From: Clostridiaceae bacterium
GTDB lineage: Bacteria; Bacillota; Clostridia; Oscillospirales; Acutalibacteraceae
Length of the DNA stretch: 6,519 nucleotides
Reading direction: 5' to 3'
Assembly: GCA_904501685.1 (NCBI GenBank)
Contig: CAJGBX010000075.1
Location: forward strand, 1-6,519
Below are positions 1-5,398 of this stretch, piece by piece; the first letter of the stretch is position 1; each line of letters opens with the position of its first letter. A model generated the notes under the pieces. That model saw nothing but the letters and a program-made list of their open reading frames with translations, did not search any database and was not told where the DNA came from. A program made the translations under genes and the position numbers.

Positions 1-158
1 GATAAAAACGTACTGAATATGTAGCTTATATCGGTAAGACCGTAAGAATAAAGCTCAGCAAAGCTCATACCCTGAGCAAACATCATCAAGGCTAAAAAAA
101 CATAGCCTATAGGGGTGGTGAAAAACGACTTAAATTCTCTTTTAAATATAGCGCTCAT
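1..158 (-). CDS. ABC-2 type transporter permease, N-terminal part (GldF-like), cut by window edge
   Basis: Only the first 52 codons are present; the gene continues beyond position 1. The visible protein begins MSAIFKREFKSFFTTPIGYV, a typical opening of ABC-2 family permeases of the GldF/NosY-like type: a short basic, amphipathic stretch, then the 'TPIGYVF' entry into the first membrane helix (about residues 16-35), with a second hydrophobic stretch starting near residue 45. The start is ATG at 158-156, directly abutting the TAA stop of the ATPase gene (161-159). Its ribosome binding site (GGGGAGGA, 173-166, 7 bases from the ATG) lies inside the last codons of the ATPase, so translation of the two is probably coupled. 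It is inferred to be the membrane half of an exporter powered by the neighbouring ATPase; the substrate is unknown. In Clostridia such pairs are often followed by a GldG-like auxiliary gene, which would lie outside this window. Confidence 0.85.
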   Translation of the reverse strand, partial: MSAIFKREFKSFFTTPIGYVFLALMMFAQGMSFAELYSYGLTDISYIFSTFL

Positions 159-1187
159 TTATTTTTCCTCCCCTTCTGCTGCTTCATCGGTTAAGGCCTC
201 AGACTCCAAAGTCTCGGCCTGCTTATTTTTAGAGAACAGTCTTTGCTGCTCCTCCTCCGACATTTCGGTAAGTCTTAAGAAAATTTGCTCCAGGCTCAGC
301 TCATTGGACTGCATAAGCATAAGCGGCCATTTTCTTTCAGCCAAGCGGTCAAAAATACCTCTGCGAACGTCGGTTTGGCCGTCCGGCTCGATAATAAAGT
401 CATTGGAATTTTTCTCCTGCATACCGGTGCAAGTGACATTTATAACACCGGGAACAGTTGCCAAGGTCTTCAAAACCTCAGTTCTCGGTCCGCCGACACG
501 AATTGTCAAGGTGTGGTCGTCAGACAAAGTCTTAGAAAGGTTGCCCGGAGTATCGTCGGCAATAATCTTACCGTGGTTGATAACAATAACTCGCTCACAA
601 ACCGCCTGAATTTCAGACAAAATATGCGAGCTTAAAATAACAGTATGGTTTTTACCGAGCTCGGTAATAAGTGTTCTGATTTCAATAATCTGCTTGGGGT
701 CAAGACCTACTGTGGGCTCGTCCAAAATCAAAACATCGGGATTGCCGATAAGTGCCTGTGCAATACCGACACGCTGACGGTAGCCCTTTGAAAGGTTTTT
801 AATCAATCTGCTCTTGACATGGTCGATTTTAACCAGCCTGCAGATTTCTTCAATATGCGGACCCTTCGGGAATTTAACCTTTTTCAAATCAAAAATAAAG
901 CTCAAATACTCCTTAACCGTCATATCAAGATACAATGGCGGCAGCTCGGGTAAATAGCCTATACGCATCTTCGCCTCGTTAGGGTTTTCAAGAATATCAT
1001 AGCCGTCAATAGCTACACTTCCTGAGGTTGCCGAGAGATAACCCGTAACGATATTCATTGTGGTACTTTTACCTGCACCGTTAGGTCCCAAGAAACCTAA
1101 AATCTCACCGTCGTTAATGGTAAAGCTTACGTCATTTACCGCAACATGAGAGCCATATTTCTTGGAGAGGTTTTTGACTTCTATCAT
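159..1187 (-). CDS. ABC transporter ATP-binding protein (GldA/CcmA-like, ABC-2 exporter ATPase)
   Basis: A 342-residue cytoplasmic ATPase that would energise the ABC-2 permease encoded immediately downstream. The nucleotide-binding domain fills roughly residues 1-215. It shows Walker A GPNGAGKST (34-42), a Q-loop region reading GYLPE (77-81) as in GldA-type members, signature LSKGYRQRV (132-140), Walker B VLILDEP (152-158), D-loop GLDP (161-164) and the switch histidine H188 in SSH. All catalytic elements are intact. Residues about 220-305 form the C-terminal accessory domain common in this subfamily, followed by a low-complexity Glu-rich tail (about 309-342). The start is placed at ATG 1187-1185 because GGAGGAAG (1200-1193) sits 8 bases upstream and the protein then opens with the usual MIEVKNLSKKYG. 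An upstream in-frame ATG at 1223 has no ribosome binding site. Its family is clear; the transported substrate cannot be deduced. Confidence 0.93.
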   Translation of the reverse strand: MIEVKNLSKKYGSHVAVNDVSFTINDGEILGFLGPNGAGKSTTMNIVTGYLSATSGSVAIDGYDILENPNEAKMRIGYLPELPPLYLDMTVKEYLSFIFDLKKVKFPKGPHIEEICRLVKIDHVKSRLIKNLSKGYRQRVGIAQALIGNPDVLILDEPTVGLDPKQIIEIRTLITELGKNHTVILSSHILSEIQAVCERVIVINHGKIIADDTPGNLSKTLSDDHTLTIRVGGPRTEVLKTLATVPGVINVTCTGMQEKNSNDFIIEPDGQTDVRRGIFDRLAERKWPLMLMQSNELSLEQIFLRLTEMSEEEQQRLFSKNKQAETLESEALTDEAAEGEEK

Positions 1188-1283
1188 ATATGCTTCCTCC
1201 AAACAAACTGAATTGTTTTTCATTATTAATATTTTAACAATTATCGCCGGCTAATTTGTAAACATTCGGTTAACAAGCAGATA

Positions 1284-1312
1284 ATTATATATAATTGTAG
1301 CACAAACCTCAA
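1284..1312 (-). promoter_or_regulatory. Sigma-A-type promoter for the ABC exporter operon
   Basis: On the minus strand, TTGAGG (-35, 1312-1307) and a perfect TATAAT (-10, 1289-1284) are separated by exactly 17 bases. Transcription would start near 1277, giving a leader of about 90 bases before the ATPase start at 1187. The match is by eye; no start-site data are available. Confidence 0.7.
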
Positions 1313-1383
1313 AAATAATAAAGCATTTTTTACAAATTTTCCGTATTTTAACCGTTAATTCTGCTGTTGAATAACAATATTCA

Positions 1384-1410
1384 TTGACAAATGGAAACTT
1401 AGCGTATAAT
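1384..1410 (+). promoter_or_regulatory. Sigma-A-type promoter for the CorC-like gene
   Basis: A perfect TTGACA (-35, 1384-1389) is followed by a perfect TATAAT (-10, 1405-1410) with a short 15-base spacer. A 17-base alternative -10 (TAATAT, 1407-1412) overlaps it. The start site would fall near 1417, just before a small inverted repeat, leaving a leader of about 60 bases. It is divergent from the ABC operon promoter about 70 bases away. Confidence 0.72.
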
Positions 1411-1423
1411 ATATATACTTGGG

Positions 1424-1440
1424 TAGGTAGATTTTACCTA
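1424..1440. promoter_or_regulatory. Short inverted repeat at the start of the CorC-like transcript
   Basis: TAGGTA (1424-1429) and TACCTA (1435-1440) form a perfect 6-bp inverted repeat around a 5-base centre, immediately after the predicted transcription start. It could be an operator or a small 5' RNA hairpin. It is short enough to be chance. Confidence 0.3.
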
Positions 1441-1475
1441 TACTAATGTATAATTTTGAATTGGAGAATTAAAAA

Positions 1476-2840
1476 ATGGACGACCCCGAACCTGAACCTA
1501 ACACTGTAATTTTTGTCTTGGTTTACTGCCTCGTAACCCTTTTAAGCCTTTTGGTAACTATGGGCACCTCGGCTTTAAGAGAGGTAAATGAAAAACGCTT
1601 GAGAGAATCGGCAGAAAATAAGGACAAGGCCGCAATACGCCTTATCAAGCTTTTGGACAAGTTCCCTAAGCCGGCTGATATTTCTGCTGCCAACACCGCC
1701 GTTTGTGCCTGCGTTGGCGTTGCCTGTGCACTTTTGGGCTTTTGGCCCCGATATGCAGTAAAAGGACTTTCGGTTTCAGCATATGTAAGCTTAAAGGATT
1801 ACCTTATTTCGGTTATACTTTCAGGCATTATAATTACTTTAATTGCCTCAGCTTTATTTACCGTTTTCGGTCTTATGATGCCGAGACGCTTAGGCAAGAA
1901 AAATTGTGAAAAGCTATCGGCTTCCCTTTCGGGAATACTGAGCTTCTCTAAAATCATACTTTGGCCGTTCACCGTAACAACCTCTCTTGTATCGAAACTT
2001 TTGGTTAAAGTCTTCGGCGGTGACCCTCACGCTGACGAGGCTCCCGTTACTGAAGACGAAATCCGTTCTATGGTAGATGAGGGTGAGGAATCCGGCGTTT
2101 TAGAGGAAATCGAAAAGGAAATGATTAACAACATTTTCGAATTCGGTGACCGTACAGCGGGCGAGGTTATGACCCACCGTACATACCTTACCGCCGCTGA
2201 GGTTTCAGAGCCGGTAAGTGAGGTTGTCGAAAAAGCCATAGATGCCGGCTACTCACGTTTGCCGGTTTACGAGGACGAGCTTGACAACATCAAGGGTATC
2301 CTTTATGTTAAGGATTTACTGAAATATGTCGGTGCTAAAATTCCTGCAAAGCTCAGGCTTTCCGACCTTATGCGTGAAGCTATGTTTATACCCGAATCCA
2401 AAAAATGCAGTGATGTTTTGAACGAAATGATTGAAAAGCACCTGCAGATGGTCATTGTTTCCGATGAATACGGCGGTGTTGCAGGTATCGTAACGATTGA
2501 GGATTTGATTGAGTCGATTGTCGGTAACATTCAGGACGAATTTGACGACGAGGATGAGGAAATCGAGCAAATCAGTGAGGACAAGTTCAGTATTGACGGT
2601 ATTTCGGCAATTGAAGAGGTTAACGAGCTTTTGGGAATTGAACTGCCTGAGGGCGAATATGAAACCGTTGCCGGCTATATGATGTCGGTTTTGGGACGTG
2701 TCCCCGAAAGCTTTGAGCACCCAACTGTATTTTATGGTGGGTATTCCTTTACGGTTGACGAAATGGGCGAGCGACGGATTGTTCGCATTTCGGTCGAACG
2801 CTTACCAAAGCTTGAAGAATCTGAGGATAACGAAGAATAA
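1476..2840 (+). CDS. CorC/HlyC-family membrane protein (DUF21-like, paired CBS, CorC_HlyC domains)
   Basis: A 454-residue membrane protein of the CNNM/CorC ('hemolysin C') family, whose studied members are linked to Mg2+ transport or homeostasis. The N-terminal region has about four hydrophobic segments (near residues 10-30, 72-90, 108-133 and 153-175), consistent with a DUF21 domain. The CBS pair spans roughly 228-285 and 296-352, with family motifs SRLPVYEDELDNIKGILYVKDLL (260-282, in part) and EYGGVAGIVTIEDL (331-344). An acidic linker (DDEDEE, 357-362) leads to a C-terminal CorC_HlyC domain (about 366-445). The length is normal for the family. ATG 1476 follows GGAGA (1463-1467) by 8 bases. 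The membrane domain is odd: family-conserved acidic positions appear replaced (TMGTSAL for the usual AAETAL; FGLMMPRR for FGEIxPK), and the CBS entry reads MTHRT rather than MTPRT. Transport activity is therefore uncertain although family membership is clear. Confidence 0.9.
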   Translation: MDDPEPEPNTVIFVLVYCLVTLLSLLVTMGTSALREVNEKRLRESAENKDKAAIRLIKLLDKFPKPADISAANTAVCACVGVACALLGFWPRYAVKGLSVSAYVSLKDYLISVILSGIIITLIASALFTVFGLMMPRRLGKKNCEKLSASLSGILSFSKIILWPFTVTTSLVSKLLVKVFGGDPHADEAPVTEDEIRSMVDEGEESGVLEEIEKEMINNIFEFGDRTAGEVMTHRTYLTAAEVSEPVSEVVEKAIDAGYSRLPVYEDELDNIKGILYVKDLLKYVGAKIPAKLRLSDLMREAMFIPESKKCSDVLNEMIEKHLQMVIVSDEYGGVAGIVTIEDLIESIVGNIQDEFDDEDEEIEQISEDKFSIDGISAIEEVNELLGIELPEGEYETVAGYMMSVLGRVPESFEHPTVFYGGYSFTVDEMGERRIVRISVERLPKLEESEDNEE

Positions 2841-2856
2841 TTATTATATAATACAC

Positions 2857-2894
2857 AATGCCGCCGAGCTTTACGCTCGGCGGCATTTCTTTTT
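2857..2894 (+). terminator. Rho-independent terminator after the CorC-like gene
   Basis: A perfect 13-bp GC-rich stem (AATGCCGCCGAGC, 2857-2869, pairing with 2875-2887) with a TTTAC loop is followed by TCTTTTT. It begins 16 bases after the CorC-like stop. It also lies just beyond the stop of the convergent peptidase gene, but in that orientation no clear T-run follows, so it is mainly a plus-strand terminator and perhaps a weak bidirectional one. Confidence 0.93.
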
Positions 2895-2902
2895 ATCAGC
2901 AT

Positions 2903-3616
2903 TTAATTTCTTCTGCGTTGCTGAGAGCTTGCAACAATCAACAAAAGTCTTAACAGCTGCATAACGGTTACTGCCAATGCGGCAACATAGGTCATTGCGG
3001 CGGCCGACAGTACCTTTCTGGCACCTTTGGCTTCATCATCATCCAAAATGCCGCCGTCGGTGATGGCTCTCACAGCTCTGCGGCTGGCATTAAACTCGGT
3101 CGGCAGGGTCACCAGCTGAAATACGACACACAGTGCAAACAAAGCAACGCCAATGTACGAAATAATGGCATACTGAGCGCCGAAATAGGAAAGAAAAATA
3201 CCTAAAATAATAAGCGGTACCGAAAGCTTGGAGCCGATATTTGTTATCGGGACGATGGCAGTACGGATTTTAACCGGCAAATAACCCACAGCGTGCTGAA
3301 CGGCATGACCCGCCTCGTGACAGGCAACGCCGATAGCCGCCACCGAGGTGCTGTCGTAAACATTTTCCGAAAGTCTTATGATATTGCTCTTAGGGTCAAA
3401 ATGGTCGGTCAAGTGACCCTGCACCCGTTCGATTTTAACATCAAAAACGCCGTTATCCTGCAAAACTCTTCTTGCAGCCTCAGATGCAGTCAGTCCACGG
3501 CGAGAGTACATCTCGGAATACTTTTTAAACGAGCTGTTAACCCTCGCGCTTGCAACCATAGACAAAATCACAAACGGCATTACCAGAATAATATAAGTCC
3601 AATCAATATAAAACAC
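2903..3616 (-). CDS. YugP-like membrane zinc metallopeptidase (Zn_peptidase_2 family)
   Basis: A 237-residue integral membrane protein of the neutral zinc metallopeptidase family typified by Bacillus YugP. The zinc motif HEAGH is at 100-104 (ligands H100 and H104, catalytic E101). A probable third ligand is E174 in the LPTEFNASRRA stretch, as in related HtpX-like membrane proteases. Hydrophobic helices are at about 7-24, 133-170 (two segments) and 207-229, and the protein ends in a basic tail, RRR. The length is normal for the family and the catalytic residues are intact. The start is GTG (3616-3614), supported by a strong GGGAGG (3630-3625) 8 bases upstream; no nearby in-frame ATG with a site competes. 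It is transcribed towards the CorC-like gene and divergently from the phospholipase-family gene. It may act in membrane protein quality control, which is inference; substrates of this family are poorly known. Confidence 0.92.
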   Translation of the reverse strand: MFYIDWTYIILVMPFVILSMVASARVNSSFKKYSEMYSRRGLTASEAARRVLQDNGVFDVKIERVQGHLTDHFDPKSNIIRLSENVYDSTSVAAIGVACHEAGHAVQHAVGYLPVKIRTAIVPITNIGSKLSVPLIILGIFLSYFGAQYAIISYIGVALFALCVVFQLVTLPTEFNASRRAVRAITDGGILDDDEAKGARKVLSAAAMTYVAALAVTVMQLLRLLLIVASSQQRRRN

Positions 3617-3661
3617 TTAAAAAACCTCCCACGGCTTAATATTTTTTAAAATACTACACAA

Positions 3662-3700
3662 AATTCCTTTAGCCGATACCCGATAATGACTAAAGGAGTT
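3662..3700 (+). promoter_or_regulatory. Predicted RNA hairpin covering the ribosome binding site of the phospholipase-family gene
   Basis: AATTCCTTTAG (3662-3672) can pair with CTAAAGGAGTT (3690-3700): 11 pairs including one G-U, with a perfect 7-bp core, around a 17-base loop. The right arm contains the whole AAAGGAG ribosome binding site (3692-3698) of the gene starting at 3705. The loop carries a tandem CCGATA (3673-3678 and 3680-3685). The G-U pair favours the plus-strand RNA over a DNA operator. Confidence 0.45.
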
Positions 3701-3704
3701 AAAA

Positions 3705-4265
3705 ATGAAGACCCAAACCCATTTGAAATTCGCAAAAAAGCTTGCCGACCAATACCTTCCCGACAGCAGTGCTTATGACCGCCTTATGTTTATTATAGGC
3801 TCAGTTACGCCCGACATCAACCCATTTTCCTATTTAAAGGGCTTTTCGGTAAAACCTTTTTTCGGTCACAATTGGGGTAACCGGAGAGACTATCTTTCAT
3901 CCGGACTCCGCGACCTTTTAATGGGACGTCTTTCCTATTTTTCATTAGGTCAGCTTGTGCACTTCATCTGCGATGCCTTTACCTTTACACATAATATAAC
4001 CTATAAAGGCGGACTTTATGAGCACTCCAGATACGAAAAAGCACTTCACACATTGTTTGAAAAGCTCGACTTTTCAAAGGAATACCCCGATTTACATTTA
4101 AACATAAACGACGGCTTAAATTCACTTCACGAGCAATACCTCAGTCAGCCTCAAGGGTGTGAAAATGACCTTCGGTTTATAATGCAGACTGTTCACTATG
4201 CCTTGAAGCACGGTATACCTCACGCCCGTAAACACACAACGATGCCAACAAATACGGCAAGGTAA
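3705..4265 (+). CDS. Zinc-dependent phospholipase C family protein (short, cytoplasmic-type)
   Basis: A 186-residue protein resembling the small Firmicutes proteins of the zinc-dependent phospholipase C/S1-P1-like fold. Candidate metal ligands occur in the family order: H6 in TH..FAK, D37 in GSVTPDI, H55 in FGHNWGN, H86 and D90 in the HFICD motif, H96 in FTFTHN and H107. There is no signal peptide or membrane helix, unlike secreted clostridial alpha-toxins, so a cytoplasmic role is likely and the toxin name should not be transferred. The actual substrate is unknown. ATG 3705 is preceded by AAAGGAG (3692-3698) at 6-base spacing, inside a predicted hairpin. I found no convincing sigma-A promoter in the 88-bp gap to the divergent peptidase gene. 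The last 89 bases overlap, on the opposite strand, the end of the DUF975 gene, and no terminator is visible there. Confidence 0.82.
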   Translation: MKTQTHLKFAKKLADQYLPDSSAYDRLMFIIGSVTPDINPFSYLKGFSVKPFFGHNWGNRRDYLSSGLRDLLMGRLSYFSLGQLVHFICDAFTFTHNITYKGGLYEHSRYEKALHTLFEKLDFSKEYPDLHLNINDGLNSLHEQYLSQPQGCENDLRFIMQTVHYALKHGIPHARKHTTMPTNTAR

Positions 4266-5007
4266 AGATAATCGGAACTGCCAGCACCGACAGCAAAAGC
4301 CAACCGCTAAAGCTTAAAATGAATCCAACGGTATTAAGGCGAAAGCCTTTGGAAAGCTTGGCTGTATGGCGGATAATTTTGCCGACCGAAAGCTCACCCT
4401 CCGAAAATGCCACCGTGTAACACAAAATGTAAACCGTTGACCAAAACAGTAATAAAGCAAAGCCTAATACAATAAAGAAATCAAGCAACGGATAAAGTAC
4501 CTCCATTGCCATTGGCATTGCAACACCTAACATATTGTATAAATCAGGCGAGGTCAGTACAATTACGATATTAAACGGCAAAAAGCACACGACTGTGCCG
4601 ATTAAAAGCCTTAAAAGAAGCCTCAATGACAGCAACAGTGTCTTAAAATATACTTTCGTTGATGAAAAATAACAAAATATTTCTCCGACCGAGGCCGAGC
4701 TTCCTGCTGTGACCTGCCAAAACCAACGCATAACACCCAGTATTAACGGCAAGGTTATGAAAACACCGTACAACGCCGAAAATACCGTAATTCCAATGCT
4801 TGCCGGCTGACTGTAAACCGAAATCTGAGCCATATTAAAGGGACTCCAGGACTGTCCAACCTTAAAAAGACTCATTAATATATACTGCATATATGTGTTC
4901 AAAAGAGAGGTTACTATCAAAATACACGAGACCGCAATTGCCTCGGGCCAACGGTGCTTTAACGCACTTTTGGCGGCTTTTTTTATTTCACTGAAGGTTG
5001 GTTGCAT
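4177..5007 (-). CDS. DUF975 family integral membrane protein
   Basis: A 276-residue polytopic membrane protein. The N-terminus (FSEIKKAAKSALKHRWPEAI, residues 5-24) is the typical amphipathic lead-in of DUF975. The C-terminal part (K217-E263) carries the family-like pattern KLSKGF, then FILSFSGWLLLSVL, PYLLA and a final Y/REV. Hydrophobic segments lie near 21-45, 73-95, 122-150, 168-200 and 223-260. Function is not known for this family. The start is ATG 5007-5005, with a modest GGGG (5018-5015) 7 bases upstream. An in-frame GTG at 5046 is unlikely because it lies inside the predicted promoter (5065-5037) and has no ribosome binding site. Its 3' end overlaps the convergent phospholipase-family gene by 89 bp. 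The family call rests on pattern recognition, not a profile search. Confidence 0.72.
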   Translation of the reverse strand: MQPTFSEIKKAAKSALKHRWPEAIAVSCILIVTSLLNTYMQYILMSLFKVGQSWSPFNMAQISVYSQPASIGITVFSALYGVFITLPLILGVMRWFWQVTAGSSASVGEIFCYFSSTKVYFKTLLLSLRLLLRLLIGTVVCFLPFNIVIVLTSPDLYNMLGVAMPMAMEVLYPLLDFFIVLGFALLLFWSTVYILCYTVAFSEGELSVGKIIRHTAKLSKGFRLNTVGFILSFSGWLLLSVLAVPIIFTLPYLLASLCVYGREVYRASRHSEQSAL

Positions 5008-5036
5008 ATAATTACCCCAAAAAATTATTTTATTAA

Positions 5037-5065
5037 ATTTTACCACTGTTTTATTAAAATGTAAA
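5037..5065 (-). promoter_or_regulatory. Sigma-A-type promoter for the DUF975 gene
   Basis: On the minus strand, TTTACA (-35, 5065-5060) and TAAAAT (-10, 5042-5037) are separated by exactly 17 bases. The start would be near 5030, giving a leader of roughly 23 bases that just includes the GGGG ribosome binding site. Its position rules against translation beginning at 5046. Confidence 0.65.
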
Positions 5066-5314
5066 CCTTACTGTCTTAAATTTACACTTTATTAACACTA
5101 TTATTCCAAAACGTGCAAAATATAAACACTTTACGCTATGCTGTCGATTGCATTTTTATGCATAAAAATGTTTATTTATACATTTGAACTATCGCACCGC
5201 ATCTTTATCACTTATATCCTACAACGGTGAATTTCGGCGTTTTTGTTGCTTTTTTACAGTATTTTGCCCTGAAATTCGGGATTTTGCATACTTTATATAA
5301 AAATTAAAAAAAGA
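5066..5314. other. AT-rich intergenic stretch between the DUF975 and argC promoters, no gene seen
   Basis: This is the body of the 391-bp gap between the two divergent genes. I find no credible coding sequence or tRNA. Apart from the 20-bp palindrome listed separately, it holds only a weak, distant inverted repeat, GAATTTC (5229-5235) with GAAATTC (5271-5277). The large unexplained spacing between two well-formed promoters leaves room for regulator binding or a small RNA, but nothing here demonstrates one. Confidence 0.5.
5151..5170. promoter_or_regulatory. Perfect 20-bp palindrome, candidate operator
   Basis: CATTTTTATG (5151-5160) is followed without spacing by its exact reverse complement CATAAAAATG (5161-5170). 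It sits about 85 bp upstream of the DUF975 -35 box and about 145 bp upstream of the argC -35 box. A dimeric regulator site is the simplest reading. As RNA it would give only a weak AU-rich 8-bp hairpin with no T-run, so it is not a terminator. Confidence 0.45.
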
Positions 5315-5330
5315 CTTGATTTTATTCATT
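5315..5330. promoter_or_regulatory. ARG-box-like sequence over the argC -35 (possible ArgR site)
   Basis: CTTGATTTTATTCATT reads on the minus strand AATGAATAAAATCAAG. The Bacillus ARG-box consensus as I recall it is CATGAATAAAAATTCAAG; the match is good except that 2 bases are missing from the centre. Location over the -35 of an arginine gene fits repression by ArgR/AhrC. The short spacing makes a true site doubtful in this AT-rich DNA. Confidence 0.35.
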
Positions 5331-5343
5331 TTTATTGTATAAT
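5316..5343 (+). promoter_or_regulatory. Sigma-A-type promoter for argC
   Basis: TTGATT (-35, 5316-5321) and a perfect TATAAT (-10, 5338-5343) are separated by 16 bases. Transcription would begin near 5350, giving a leader of about 50 bases. The leader is too short for a T-box or other large riboswitch. An ARG-box-like sequence (5315-5330) overlaps the -35, and an inverted repeat TGTAT-N9-ATACA (5336-5354) overlaps the -10. Confidence 0.72.
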
Positions 5344-5398
5344 TATAAAATACATAGTGTGGGAGCATATTTTTTGCATATTTTAAGGAGACTTATTG

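Noticed and set aside
115..635. Plus-strand reading frames opposite the ABC ATPase gene
   Set aside because: They are antisense to a clearly intact ATPase with all motifs, and have no ribosome binding site or recognisable family features.
1188..1223. Longer start for the ABC ATPase at ATG 1223
   Set aside because: No ribosome binding site precedes it, and the extra 12 residues are absent from the typical family start; GGAGGAAG clearly serves the ATG at 1187.
2027..2720. Minus-strand reading frames opposite the CBS and CorC_HlyC domains
   Set aside because: They mirror codon structure of the real gene and show no domain or initiation signal.
5008..5046. Longer start for the DUF975 protein at GTG 5046
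   Set aside because: It lies inside the predicted promoter spacer upstream of the inferred transcription start and lacks a ribosome binding site.
5138..5230. A 30-codon hydrophobic small reading frame (starting MLSIAFLCIK) in the argC upstream gap
   Set aside because: No ribosome binding site, it spans the perfect palindrome, and AT-rich DNA commonly yields such frames.
5350..5398. T-box or other riboswitch in the argC leader
   Set aside because: The leader is only about 50 bases from the predicted start, with no T-box sequence and no terminator hairpin.
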